Source: Membranipora membranacea (Eukaryota > Bryozoa > Gymnolaemata > Cheilostomatida > Membraniporidae). Taken from it: DNA of 64,000 nucleotides. The notes under the pieces were generated by a model. It did no database searches and was not told the origin of the DNA. It saw only the letters and a program-made list of their open reading frames with translations. The stretch covers positions 8,000,001-8,064,000 of the forward strand of contig OU612072.1 of NCBI GenBank assembly GCA_914767715.1. Direction: 5' to 3'. This document shows, piece by piece, positions 33,892-45,400 of this stretch; within the stretch, counting starts at the first letter, position 1; each line of letters begins with the position of its first letter. A program made the position numbers and the translations under genes.

Positions 33892-34400
33892 AAACTTTTA
33901 AATAAAATTCTATAATTCTATAATTCTATAATTTCTATAATTTCAGAGCTAGCAACAGAGGTCTCGCTGTATCGATGAGTACCAATCCGAATGATAGGCA
34001 AACAGAGCAGTCAAATGGCCTCCAAAGTGACTGTACAGGTTGGGTAACAAACAGTAAAGATTAGGCGGATGCATCAGAGATGTAGTGTAAATAATGTGGA
34101 TTGAGAAAGTATATACTATATTAAAATGCGACGCCAAGCAAACGGGTACAGTAATGTAGGATGAAGAGCTGGCATGAACAAAGAGGGGTTAATGTATCGT
34201 AGTATGGTAGTATCACATACAATATCAGGATACTGATACTGCCAAGGAGTAAAGTGATAGAAAACCTTCCCAATCAGTCCCCACCTCATCTGAGGTAAAC
34301 CTGATTCTTATACAAGACAATGTTAACTTTATATTACAAGGTTTTAAAAACTGTGGTCTTATTGCCATGCTAATAAGTCATAATAGTTAGCTGCAAAACA
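33892..34400. other. Spacer between tRNA-Pro and tRNA-Leu
   Basis: Starts with a short ATTCTATA tandem (33906-33945). The rest is AT-rich with no gene seen. Confidence 0.5.
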
Positions 34401-34480
34401 TGATAGCAGTGGGATTCGAACCCACGCCCTTTCAGACTGAAGCCTAAAACCAACGCCTTAGACCACTCGGCCATGCTACC
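34401..34480 (-). tRNA. tRNA-Leu (UAG), anticodon stem damaged
   Basis: An 80-nt copy with TAG anticodon and intact acceptor, D- and T-arms. The anticodon stem has several changes (plus strand ACTGAAGCC...ACCAACGCC) that leave one U-U mismatch and wobble pairs. It may be a weak gene or an early pseudogene. TTTT present downstream. Confidence 0.6.
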
Positions 34481-35078
34481 TACTTTTTCCATGTCTTCTA
34501 CTCTGCTATGTGGAGACAACTAGTCAATGAATTAATCTAAATTACCTGCTGTGCCAAACAACTTTCTCTCTACTGTCATATCACTGTTTGGGATTTTTGA
34601 TCATTTGAATAGTTGAAAAAATTGCTATTCTGAGAAAAACCTGAAATAGTCAGGCTCGAACTCACTCTCTCTTGCAAATTAGTTCTACAAAGATAAATTA
34701 CCAATTCGAAAATCTTCGAATTATATGAACTTGCCGAAGACAAAAGAATAAAATCAATTGATTAGTAATAGCAATATTTTTTTATGAAAGTAGATGATCT
34801 GCAGACAGTAAACAGAAACAACTCAGAAACCTACATCTAATATCATTGTGTTTTAGATAAGTTGACTCTGAACAGATAATATAAATAGGGACACATCTGC
34901 CGCACCACTGTCTTCATGCTACAACAGTCTTGCTTGATTTTTGGTACGGAGAGAAATCTTACTTTGGTTTATTTTGGTTTCAAATTGCCAGTAAGTAGTA
35001 GAGTGTACAAATTGTTCCATATAAACATTATTTATAAAGAGTTACGCTTTTTCAGTCAATGCTTTGAGGTAAAATACT
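34481..35078. other. Spacer between two tRNA-Leu copies
   Basis: AT-rich; the part at 34.55-34.72 kb resembles 33.05-33.22 kb. No gene recognised. Confidence 0.5.
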
Positions 35079-35158
35079 TGATAGCAGTGGGATTCGAACC
35101 CACGCCCTTTCGGACTGGTGCCTAAAACCAGCGCCTTAGACCACTCGGCCATGCTACC
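35079..35158 (-). tRNA. tRNA-Leu (UAG)
   Basis: Full 80-nt cloverleaf, identical to the copies at 12026 and 22486, with TTTT downstream on the minus strand. Last member of the array. Confidence 0.96.
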
Positions 35159-35475
35159 CATGTTTTCACCCAGAAAAATGCGGTAGAAAAAAAACTCCAT
35201 ATAATGAATCTTTGTGTGTCTGCGTCTACAATACAGATGCTGGTAACGGTACATTGGGAATTGATAATGAAACACCGATACCAGCAACAACTTTTGAGAA
35301 CTTAAACTATGTGGTAAAATGATATACAAGGTACAAGGATATAAAACATTAAATATTTTTGAAGCAATCACTGTTAAGGTCCATAACTTGACTACATTGA
35401 CACCATGTGTATCATTACTGAGCAAAAAGGATACCTACAATTTGAAATCAAGATAAATTCCCTCAGTTTGTTGTT
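35159..35475. other. Intergenic region between the tRNA array and the propeller gene
   Basis: About 0.3 kb separating the last tRNA-Leu from the 3' end of the minus-strand propeller gene. TTTATT motifs usable as a minus-strand poly(A) signal are not obvious. Nothing else seen. Confidence 0.4.
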
Positions 35476-37217
35476 TCAAGCTTTGTTGTCTATCAGCTGG
35501 AAGAAGCAGACAGATTTCGGGCCGTGTACAGCGACGGCTAGTCTATCTGTACTGTACAGAGCCAAGTCAAATATATAGCTGTATCCTCTATGTTCCAGCT
35601 GAGTGATGTTAAGTATACTCTGACCTATAGGAATAAATGATTGGATCTTGGTCAAAGTAATTAATACGCTTTTAGGTTTACGCTTATCCCCACTCTCCCA
35701 AATAGAGCACAATTCCAATCGAAGGAAGAGGGTAACGTCACATTTTCAGACTTAGTCTGGTTGCCCCCTACAAAAAATGGCTAGAAATGCAACCCCATTT
35801 AGAAATTGGGTGGTATAGGGTCTGCCAGTTGTAATTAATATAGCTTTTTGAGCGGATTTTCGAATGTAACTTGACATTTTTACAGATTATTGAGTTTGCA
35901 CATTGAGCATGTGCAAACTGACATAGATAATATTTTATCTGTTTATATTGAGTCTCAATCATTATGTAAGAGTAAGACAGTTCTTATTCTGTCCTGTGAT
36001 TATTCTCAAAGGGCAAAAGGGCTCAAAGGCACTCAAATTCCTATGAAACATAATCCAAATTTATGGATACCTTCAATGGAAGCACTAGTTATGCTATAGC
36101 TATTTTTTGCTAATTCACAGAAAAGGTGTCCCATTCATAACCTCTCATCACCATTACATGCAAACTAAATAGAGAAAATTGAGCGTGAAAATTTGTTGTA
36201 TTTACAAATAAATAACCTAGAGCAAAAGTAATTGCTGATTGCTGGACGAAATCTTTCAGATTTTTGCAGAGTTTTGAAGGGATGAAATTTTTGTTAGCTA
36301 ACATTTACTCACTCTCTCAGCAAAAACTGGTGTGTGCTAACATTAAGTCATCCCCAGACTAAACTCTCAGCGAAAAATTATTCTTCTAAGCAAGTGATCA
36401 TAAATCATAAACATTCACTGTTTGATTGTGACAAAAACTTTGCTGACACTGTCACAGAGTAACACCCACCTTTGTTCATATCCAGTATAGATAACTTAAC
36501 CGAGGTCTCTCCTGTGTGGCTCACAAGTATATGTCGAGAATCTAGGGCTATCATTCCACCTGGGCTATCAATGTTATGAATACATTTAATCTCGTGTCCG
36601 TCATGAAGACTTATCCTGGATATCTTTGAAGCGCGTCTATCTGATATTAATACAGTGTCAGGTCCACAACTCGTCATAGAGACATCGTGTCTCATGGCTA
36701 ACGACAGAGGCAGAGAGACTTTTCTCATTATCTCCCCTGTTAGTGAGTAGATGATGATCTGTTTCCGACTCCAATCTCCAACAGCTAGCTGTGATTGCGA
36801 ATTGATTACCATTCTGTTACCCCAATATTCTCCAACTGAAGGATGATTCCATGATTTCAAATGTGAACCATCTGCCAAGTCATGGATATGGACCTCTGAA
36901 ACTTTATCGTTGCAATACATGAGGCTGTATAATATGTCATCATGCGCTGTTAAACTAACGACTGGTTTACAAAGTCTGATGAAGGCTTTATAAACGTGTC
37001 CGTCTCTATCAATCCTGTCGATAGCCCCAAAGTTAAGTCCGCAGTAAGTAAACCCTTTGTAGTGACACACTGCGTTACAATCATTGTCTAACTTGACATC
37101 CTCAATCAGCCTGAGTTGTATGGGAGGCAGTAAGAGGTCTGCTGGGCTGTCAGGCTGAAGTGAAACCTGGCTGGTAGAACTTTCAACTTCTCTGTTTCTC
37201 TTTCTTCCATTCTTCAT
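35476..37217 (-). CDS. Beta-propeller (NHL-like) protein with an apparent one-base frameshift in the last exon
   Basis: Coding exons (minus) 37217..36470 and 35767..35476. The donor AACAAAG|GTGGGT and acceptor TTTTTTGTAG fit in phase 1. A 5' non-coding exon probably ends at 37350 (GAG|GTAAGT), with the acceptor just upstream of the ATG. The first exon gives about 249 residues: a charged, low-complexity start (MKNGRKRNREVESS), then repeated short beta-strand units such as YKGFTYCGLNFGAIDRID, LAVGDWSRKQIIIYSLTGE and DTVLISDRRASKISRISL, as in NHL/TRIM-type propellers. The last exon starts in frame (NQTKSENVTLPSSFDWNCAL) but runs to a stop at 35661-35663. The remaining propeller-like end (SYIFDLALYSTDRLAVAVHG) is open only one frame over. 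The shift lies at a G-run (35688-35691). No RING or B-box is visible. Confidence 0.65.
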
Positions 37218-37390
37218 GTCGAGGCTAAAAAAAGTAAAAGATTAGATGGAGATTTGTAAATAATGTTGTTGTACTGTGTTGTGTTAACAAAACTGAGATC
37301 GAAATTGGGATATAGGAAAATATGCAATAGAATATTAGCTCGCACTTACCTCATTATAAGCGACACAGTATTATCCTTAGCCGGAGTTCA

Positions 37391-38750
37391 CGATAAGACT
37401 GAGTTTATCAGCGGACTAAGTAAGATGAATAGAGTTTTTTTAAAAACAAAGCACCTGACATTTCTTGTCACACTTATAATAAAAACTTTGATCGTTTAAT
37501 TCTCTGTAAGAAAACAAAACAGTGCAGAATTGTTCAATAAAAAGGCAGCCTTCAATAGATGTTAGCTCTGATTTCAATAGTTTAGCGGTGTTAGACTAAT
37601 TTGAAGGCAATAAACTTCAAAGACTAACAACAGCAACCTATGGCAAAATGTAATAGAACGATTAATCTAAAGCAAATATTTAAAATATTTTGGTTACTGT
37701 AATCATGATAACTGCTAGTTCAACAAATCTACTTATCAAATTTGTTCAAGTAAAATACTAAGGAAGAGAGGTTCAATGTAATTTCGATTAAATAGTGCCA
37801 TATCAGGACACTGTTACAGGGTGAAAACTTTAATTATTTCAATCAAAGCCTTTGGGTCAACATCCTAATCATGGTGCTTACTGCTAAATTGATTTGGGAT
37901 ATTCATCTTTAGCTTAGTTGCCTGTCCTATTGCGGGGAGATTCGGCTTGAATAGTCATGGTGCTTAGCTTATCATAAATCTTAAGTTAGCTGAGGAAGGT
38001 TTATCGGAAGATGTCTAAAAAAACGATTGTTCACTATTCTCAGGCCACTGTTGGCTCAACAGTAGGGGGCAGTAGGCAAAGTTGGTAACAAAGAGTATGA
38101 AACCAAGGAGTTTTAGTATCAAACATACAAGGATGTTATTGTCTGGCAAATAAAAAGTGTTTATTAATAATCAGCTGTTCAGATTAAAAACTCAGGCGAA
38201 CATCAACAATGAAAAACATTCTCCATGTATAACAAAAGTCACTAGGTGTTATGGAATGTAAGTCAAGCCGAGCATTGTTGATGCAGGAGTTATCCTCTCA
38301 TATATAAAAAGGAGACAACTCTTGTTTCCCCTCTTTACCTTACTCTTACTGCTTACTCTTACCATAAAAAAGCTAACTATGAATCCAAACCCCTGCATAT
38401 TATAGTGGAAGCAACCAGCAATGCGGTCATATGATAGAAACATGTGAGTGACACGTGAGACTATCTTGAGAAATAATTATTTAGATCTTATAGGATTAGT
38501 TTTAAACATACACTGGACTTTTATGACAGCAAGCAGCTTTATTCATACAATAGAAAAATAACAAAGTATTATGATAAATTAGAACCTTTCTTGAAACAAA
38601 TAAGGTGGAGAATCATAATAATCAAGTATGAAACATCAACTGTGAACAAAATGGAAATAGTAGAAAACCTCTGAAAAATATTAGATATTATAACAAAAAA
38701 CCCCTAGATTGATTCATTCATCATTCCAGATAGCAATTTGGTTAAACCAA
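37391..38750. other. Intergenic region between the propeller gene and MLH3
   Basis: No gene recognised on either strand. TTTATT (AATAAA on the minus strand) occurs at 38538-38543 and 38753-38758 and could end the MLH3 transcript. Confidence 0.45.
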
Positions 38751-38845
38751 GATTTATTTGTCTCCTTGGTTGAACAGAGCTGATTTTTTCTAAGCTTTTG
38801 TAAACAGGCGCGTATGGTACCTCTCTTTGTCCCGATGACAAGCGC

Positions 38846-39106
38846 CTAATCCTTCAGTTTCAACTTGTTGAAATTAAGTTTGTTTTCCTACAAAATAAAA
38901 AGGAAAACACATATCTTGGGACAAAGACTGCCTGGGCATTAGTAAGCTAGCTACTGTTGATAAACATAACTGAATACCTTTTAATAGTGCATTAAAACTT
39001 TCCTGATCACGTTGAAGTTGACAGGCTATTCTGATACCGTCCCAGAACCGAGAAGTTGTTGAATCTCGTAAATTTTTCAAGCTGTTAGACAAATTGTGCA
39101 ATCTGT
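38846..39106 (-). other. Exon-like segments just downstream of MLH3, unassigned
   Basis: A minus-strand block 39106..38978 is open (NLRDSTTSRFWDGIRIACQL) and ends in a donor-like AAAAG|GTATTC. A second block starts after TTTATTTTGTAG at 38887 and stops near 38846. The first block does not join the MLH3 last exon in frame, so it is either MLH3 3' UTR sequence, an alternative end, or a separate small gene. Not recognised. Confidence 0.25.
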
Positions 39107-39234
39107 CTTTTATCTACTGTGTACTATATATTTGTATTTGATGTAAATAAGATTGAACATTTTCATTACGCTGGTCTAAGACCCAGCTTCAAAAATGATC
39201 GTCAGAGAATTTCTTTTTCAATAACTCAATTCAA

Positions 39235-39413
39235 TCAATTTTTTACCCTAGCTTGACGTCCAGAGATAGCCTGATTTACAGAAGAAATATTATATAGCGG
39301 GACGCAGGAAGGACGCCCGTGAGCACACTGGAATGGTAGTCTACACTTTGACAGACTGTTGATTATTGATACACATTGGTCTCTTGTCAGTAGATCACCA
39401 AACTTGATAGCTC
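39235..39413 (-). CDS. MLH3: MLH3 last coding exon
   Basis: Completes SCRGAIKFGD (split across the intron 39414-39837) and contains LPFQCAHGRPSCVPL, the conserved Cys-His zinc/metal site. It ends after a short tail (GRQARVKN) about 50 residues shorter than the human end. Confidence 0.9.
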
Positions 39414-42400
39414 CTAGAGGAAAAGAGGAGGGAGAATGATCAACCAACTAACAACTAGGTCAGTCCATAACACACACGGATAGGTATTCTTGTCTGAAGA
39501 ATTGACCAAGATTTAAGGTAAATTCAGTGAGGTTTCTTGATTGCACTTCCAAGATCTGATGTGTAGATTATAACTACCCCGAATCACTTGAGACTGATTT
39601 AAGGCTGCAAAGTTATCTTAACTGTAACTAGTTACAGCTTACGATGGCTACAAACCAACACAAACAAGTTATTTGAGGGGTACTTTCTACACCTTGGACC
39701 AATATTGAAATGTTCCATTTCAGTTGCAAACAGACAATCAATCCTAGGTAGCCCTGTCACAGTGACCTACATGGCTGAAGTCAATTCTGCTGGGATAAAC
39801 TCGGGTCACTGTGAGCATAACAGATACATTCTCTCACCTCGACATGATACAGAGTTGATATAATCTGTGAAAGCTCGAGGTCTTCTAACAGAAGTCATTT
39901 CTCTCTCAGACAGCTCGGTAACAACGCTCTCTACGTACTCCTCAAAACAGAAGAAGAACTTGGGCAATTCTCGTGACACAGCATATAAAGAAAGAAAAAC
40001 ATTGCCATGTTTTTAGGACCGGAACAGCTGTCTTCAGCAGTTTTCTTTGCATTTTGCAAGCGTGAAGACAACACTGGGCAAACAGTTGTATGGAGAGTTG
40101 AAAGTGTTACCTAACTCTTACCTTCAGATATTGGGCATTGTTCTCACAAGTCTGTTTCATAACAGCAGGAACTTGAGTAACTGAGACTGAATTGCTGGCA
40201 TCAGTTGTAGCATCACAGTGAACACCTCAAAATGAACAGAAAAGTCATGCCTATGGTATTGATGACGTCAACAAATAGCTCTCAAAAGCAAAACCCAGCA
40301 AGGTCAAATGAGACGCTCTCCCTCACAGAGAGAGAGGTTGGAGGTGGGTATTTTAAATGGTAAAAGGTATTTGAGCAAGATTGAAAAAAAACGTGGAAAA
40401 TTAAGAATGTTAAGTATTGTTGGCAAAATTGCAACCATTTCCTATGTGTACTGACAAATAAATTGGCGTAGCCTGAAAATCATGAGATGTTACTCACCAA
40501 GCCTTTGTAGCGATGCACACTGAGCAGAGTTGTTTATAAACTCATAAACCTGCTGACGTAGCCCAGACACTCTGATGGGCTTGTTCAGTGTAGCACTTTT
40601 GATGATTTGCTGACGCTGTCCTTCCTGAGCTGCTGATTGGTTGACAGCGCTGCCGACAGTGATATTCTCCTTCTCTATCAGCTCCAGTCTGATCCTCTCA
40701 TGAGCTGCATGCTGATCTAAAGCTATAAGTATCTCCTGTCCTGCAACAGGAACGCAATAAAGTTTGAAAAGTTTAAAAATGTATTAAAAATGTTTTAAAA
40801 GTTGTTAATAAGTTGGAAAATGTTTTCCTGAGGAAAGACAGTGGGATCGTGGACACCAAGTTTTTTTGCCAATAACGATATCTCACTGATCATTCTGTTT
40901 AAAAATCGACCTGCGTGGCTGATAGTGTGTATTGTGTATCGGGTTCCAAACACAAAATATCGATCCACACTATAGCATATGTAGTAAGTTGGGAAAGTGG
41001 TTAATAATGAAATGCTACTACCAGCTATCCCGGCTAAAACTGTTGCATTTATGTTTACTTAAGTATTCATTCAGGTAAGACTCAAAAACAAGTCGTCAAT
41101 CTTTACCTTCATTGTTGGTGAAGGCAGCAAGTATGACCTGTTTTCCCATCTGACCAATCACATTACAGGTTGAGAGGAGGTCAGGGGTCAATATCATCTC
41201 TTTCTGACTAGTCAGGGGTGTCGGGACTTCCTACGAAAATGAACTTAGTTGATCATCAGAGTGTTTATTGAATCAACAGAAACAAATATGTTTACCAGTT
41301 TGACAAACGCTAAGGGGTATCTCTTCCTGCTAACAAACTGCAACTGGTGTGAAGCGGCTATCTAAGATCGCAGACTTTTGAGCATACAGTGCAGGAGAGA
41401 GATAATCTGTCACACAACCAGAAATTATAAGCCACTCTTTTACCTTTCTGAATGGTAATAGCCCTGGTTCCTGTGCTTGACTGAGAATATTACCAATACG
41501 GGGTAGAGTACCTGGTGTAGTGTAAGGTGTCCGCACTCTGCCGAACACAAACTTAGGTCGAGCTGCTGGTGTTGTGCCGACATCAGCCATGATTGCTCCA
41601 TCTAAAGTTATCACAAAGTTAGTTCAAAAGAAAGTTATCTAAGGTAAGTTTTAAATAGAAAATTAGTTAAAATTGTATCTCATAAGTTATGATTGGGAAA
41701 ACTGCATGGGCAATAGGATTTTCTGTAAGGGTACCAAAAATAATGAAAACATGATCCAATCAATTTAAAAAAAGATCAAAATTACCCCAAAGTCACCCTG
41801 TAAGATTCCCATAGACTGGCATGACCACATGCAAACTATGTTTGAATAATAGATGCTAAAAAATGCATCTGGGGTGATGGTCAGCTCATTATAAGATACC
41901 AAACCTTTTCCATCAGTTGTGCTCTTTGGTTGATAGACTGAGTTCCCAGTTCTGGAGTCAATGTAGAAGAGAGCAGGCTGATCACTGCCCTCACAAATCT
42001 CTCCTTTACTCTCCTCACAGGCTACGTGTCTCATCTCTTCACTTGTGAATGATGAGATGAGGCTTGTTTGCTCTTCCTCAAAGCATGGAGTTGTCTTACT
42101 TAAGAGCACCTGCTGTGAGCTACTAACAACGTTATCTTGAATCTGATGCGGGCTGTCAGATCTGGCAGCGTCAGCAACTGTAGGAGTCGATGAGTGAGCG
42201 ATTTGTGGAGAAACACTGGGATGCATCTTTGATGCGGTAATACCCGTGCTTCGGTTAAACTTTTCATTCTGAGGAACATCAGGCTCAGGGCGTTTGGCGT
42301 TGTTGTCCAATGTAATTGATTTCGGAGGAGAGGCTTGCTTAGGGAGACTATAACAGCCAGTCTGAATCTTTGATGCAGCTGTAGAGACTTTGAGTTCAGC

Positions 42401-45400
42401 AGCTATCTCTGACCAACCGCTTCTCAGTGACAGGTTACCGTCAAGCTCTGACGACGCTGTTATTCTGGATAAAATACTATCTTTGGGTTTGATCACATCT
42501 GCTGTTTCTATTTGAAGGTTAAGGTTTTGTCCTGATGACATACAATGGCCCTCAGTCATCACATTTTGGGCTTCACAAGATGCAACAGTAGGTTTCTCAG
42601 CATCAATGCGGGCAGCCGTGTCTTTATCAGCATCCTGATGTACAAGGTCTCCTGCATACATTTCTGGACATTCTCCACCAAACTCAGATATAGCTGCCAT
42701 TTGCGTTCTGCTTTTCACAGAGGCTGGGGTTTCGTTGGTTCTCCCAGAATTTGCAGATAGATTATGTATCGACTGACAGGCAATTATTGGGAAGATCTCT
42801 GCTTCAATCTTCTCCATGCCAATGTGTACTACTGTGTTAGTGGCTTTACAGATTGATCCAGCTATAGGCAATAAGGGTTTACAGACCTTCTCTTCGTGCT
42901 CCTGTTGAGCTGTTGCTGCAGTCAACAGCATAATTTTGCCAAAATTAAACTTTGATTCATTTTCATCATCATCATTACAAATGGAAGAACTAGAATTAGA
43001 ACTACTGCAACTAAGAGAAACGCCGGAACAGTCTATAACATCTGTACCATCAAAGCTGGAATGATCAACACCAGAAAATTTGCCCCTGATTGAAGACATT
43101 TGATTAGTATTTGATAAAGCAGTTGATAGTGTTGATAGATTTGATGAGACTTTTGTGCAGCAACTTTCTTTTAGTTCATTAGCTTTTTGGTGGGTCTCCA
43201 TTATTCTGTGTTCAGAGGTAATTATGGTATCTTTGTTGTTTATGTGCGATGATGATGAGAAAACATGTCGGTCTTTCTTCTGTGCTAAAACACAACCATC
43301 TCATGATGACCACTCATGAATCAATTGTACAATTAACATGTATTGCAGAGTGAGTCAGTCTCAACTGAAAGGAATTAAATTTGTGGTTTAATTTGCATCA
43401 AGATTTTATAATTGGCATTATTGTGAGAAACTTCCTATAGAACTTGGAGTAACGGCAACTCTCCAAACATTGTGTCCGGTGCCAGAACTAAATTGTTACA
43501 GAAAATTATGAATTGGATATTCGTGTTACAAGTACCCTAAACCTGGTAGTACTTATCAAAGGCACACCTGTCGATTGTGATGAGAGGCATGAGGTGATAT
43601 TTCAGCGCCAAAAAGCTCATCTAACAGCTGATTGGTTGAGGGTACAATAGATTCATCCAATCCCGATGAGAGGTTCATCTCCGTCTGATTGTGATTGGTT
43701 GAGTGATAGAATTTTGTTGGTCTCTTGAGAAGCTCATCAGTGTTTATAGTCTCGTTGCTTCTGTCTGCAGTATCAATGAAAACAATGATTCATCATATTG
43801 GATTTATTGGAACATATGTGACACATCGCATTATATCTAACATACTTGAATCTGAGGGGTAGCTTAACCAAGGAGTTTGAGAAGCACCACAGGCCTTTTT
43901 ACAAGTGAAAGCAAATATAACAGCAATATGGGTCGAAAAGGCCGAATTTTACCCTGTACTATAACAACCTGTAAAACTTGTAAGTACCCTACTGACTTTT
44001 TCCATGCAAACTGTTCTGCTAAAGACCATAAAGACTTACCAACTAGCAAACAGTCACGGTGCTGAGCGTCAACATTCCAGTATACATTTCTTGCTGCTCT
44101 TGGCGACTCATGTTTGTGATGAGTACTGTGTGTTTCTCTGTTTTCCCTAAACTCAATTGACTCTGTGTTCTCAGCTCCAAAACAAGACCAGAAGGTTTTG
44201 GCGGCTGATTTGTGCTTTTTGGCTGATCTGCTTACTGCAGGCTGCTCCATGAAGAAAGGGACATCTTGCTTTGGGGTTTTGTCTTTGCATTGCTGGAACA
44301 AGCTATCAAACAGTAAGGGACTAGCCTTCTTTGTCGATTGTTCGATACTTTGATGGTAGAAAGGTGAAGGTTGTTTACAGTTTTCTGGAAGATGATGATG
44401 AATCCTCGGCTTCTGCTCTTTATATGTGAACACATCATCTCCAACCTGCTGCAGTAAATGGATACTTCTCTTCTTCATTGGAGTAGAGTGGCTGTTACGT
44501 TTACCTCCCACATGTCTGAATATGGGAGATTTGTAGGACGGCAACGGATGGAAGGCTGGGGAGTTTGATGATCTACGCTTTGAGATCTTGGCTTGCCTCA
44601 AGTCACCAGGCGATAAATCAAAATGCCTCTGCTTCAACGCCCTGCTGTCAGAATAATGTCCAAGCTCCCAAATATTCTCCCTGCGATACTGTCGGGGCGT
44701 TATCTGACAGTCCAGAGCATAGTCCTGAGCCCTGTCCTTGGTTTTGAGTCTTGAGATTTCTAAGTGGTAACGTGGGCTTCTACTATGCACAACTCTCCTA
44801 TGTATATTAGGTATGGAGTTTATCCCAGATGGCCTGTGTGCCACACTAGAGGTATAGGTACATGGTCGTACAGGATGGGCGATCTGACCACAAGGACTGC
44901 TATGGTGAGATTTCAGTTTCCTTCCAAATACTGACTTGATGTTCTCATCTAAATGAAAATAATGGTTACAATTACCGCCTGTTATAATTCTGTAATTTGT
45001 ATATTTTTCAAGCCAAATATAAACTTAATCAGTTTTGAAAAGAAGTTACTCCAAACAACATAGCCTATGTTCCTCCAATATAGGATTTCCGTTCCAATTT
45101 GTTTCTAATCAGCTACTAATTATAAAACTAAGTAAAAGTAAATGACATTCATATCTCATACTAATCTCATACAGCTATAGTCTGAAGAAGAAACAAAACC
45201 GTAACTAACCATTATTGAAGCTTGTACTGTGGTGGGGTTTCCTCCTCTTTAGGCCGCTCTTATATCTCACAGCAGCTCCGTGTGATGTACTCTCACTACG
45301 AGCTGACTGTATGTTCTGACTGCTGATGCTGCTATGTAGAAGCTTTGTGCTACTGAATGAGGGATGGCTTAGCGACCTGATATAGGAGATATAAAGAGTA

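Noticed and set aside
41765-41904. Continuation of the 478-codon minus frame beyond 41905
   Set aside because: The phase of the next MLH3 exon (41601..41444) fits a donor at 41904; the tail is hydrophobic intron translation.
43864-44039. Continuation of the 326-codon minus frame beyond 44040
   Set aside because: A consensus donor (GTTG|GTAAGT) at 44039-44038 and an in-phase next exon show that the last part of this frame is intron.
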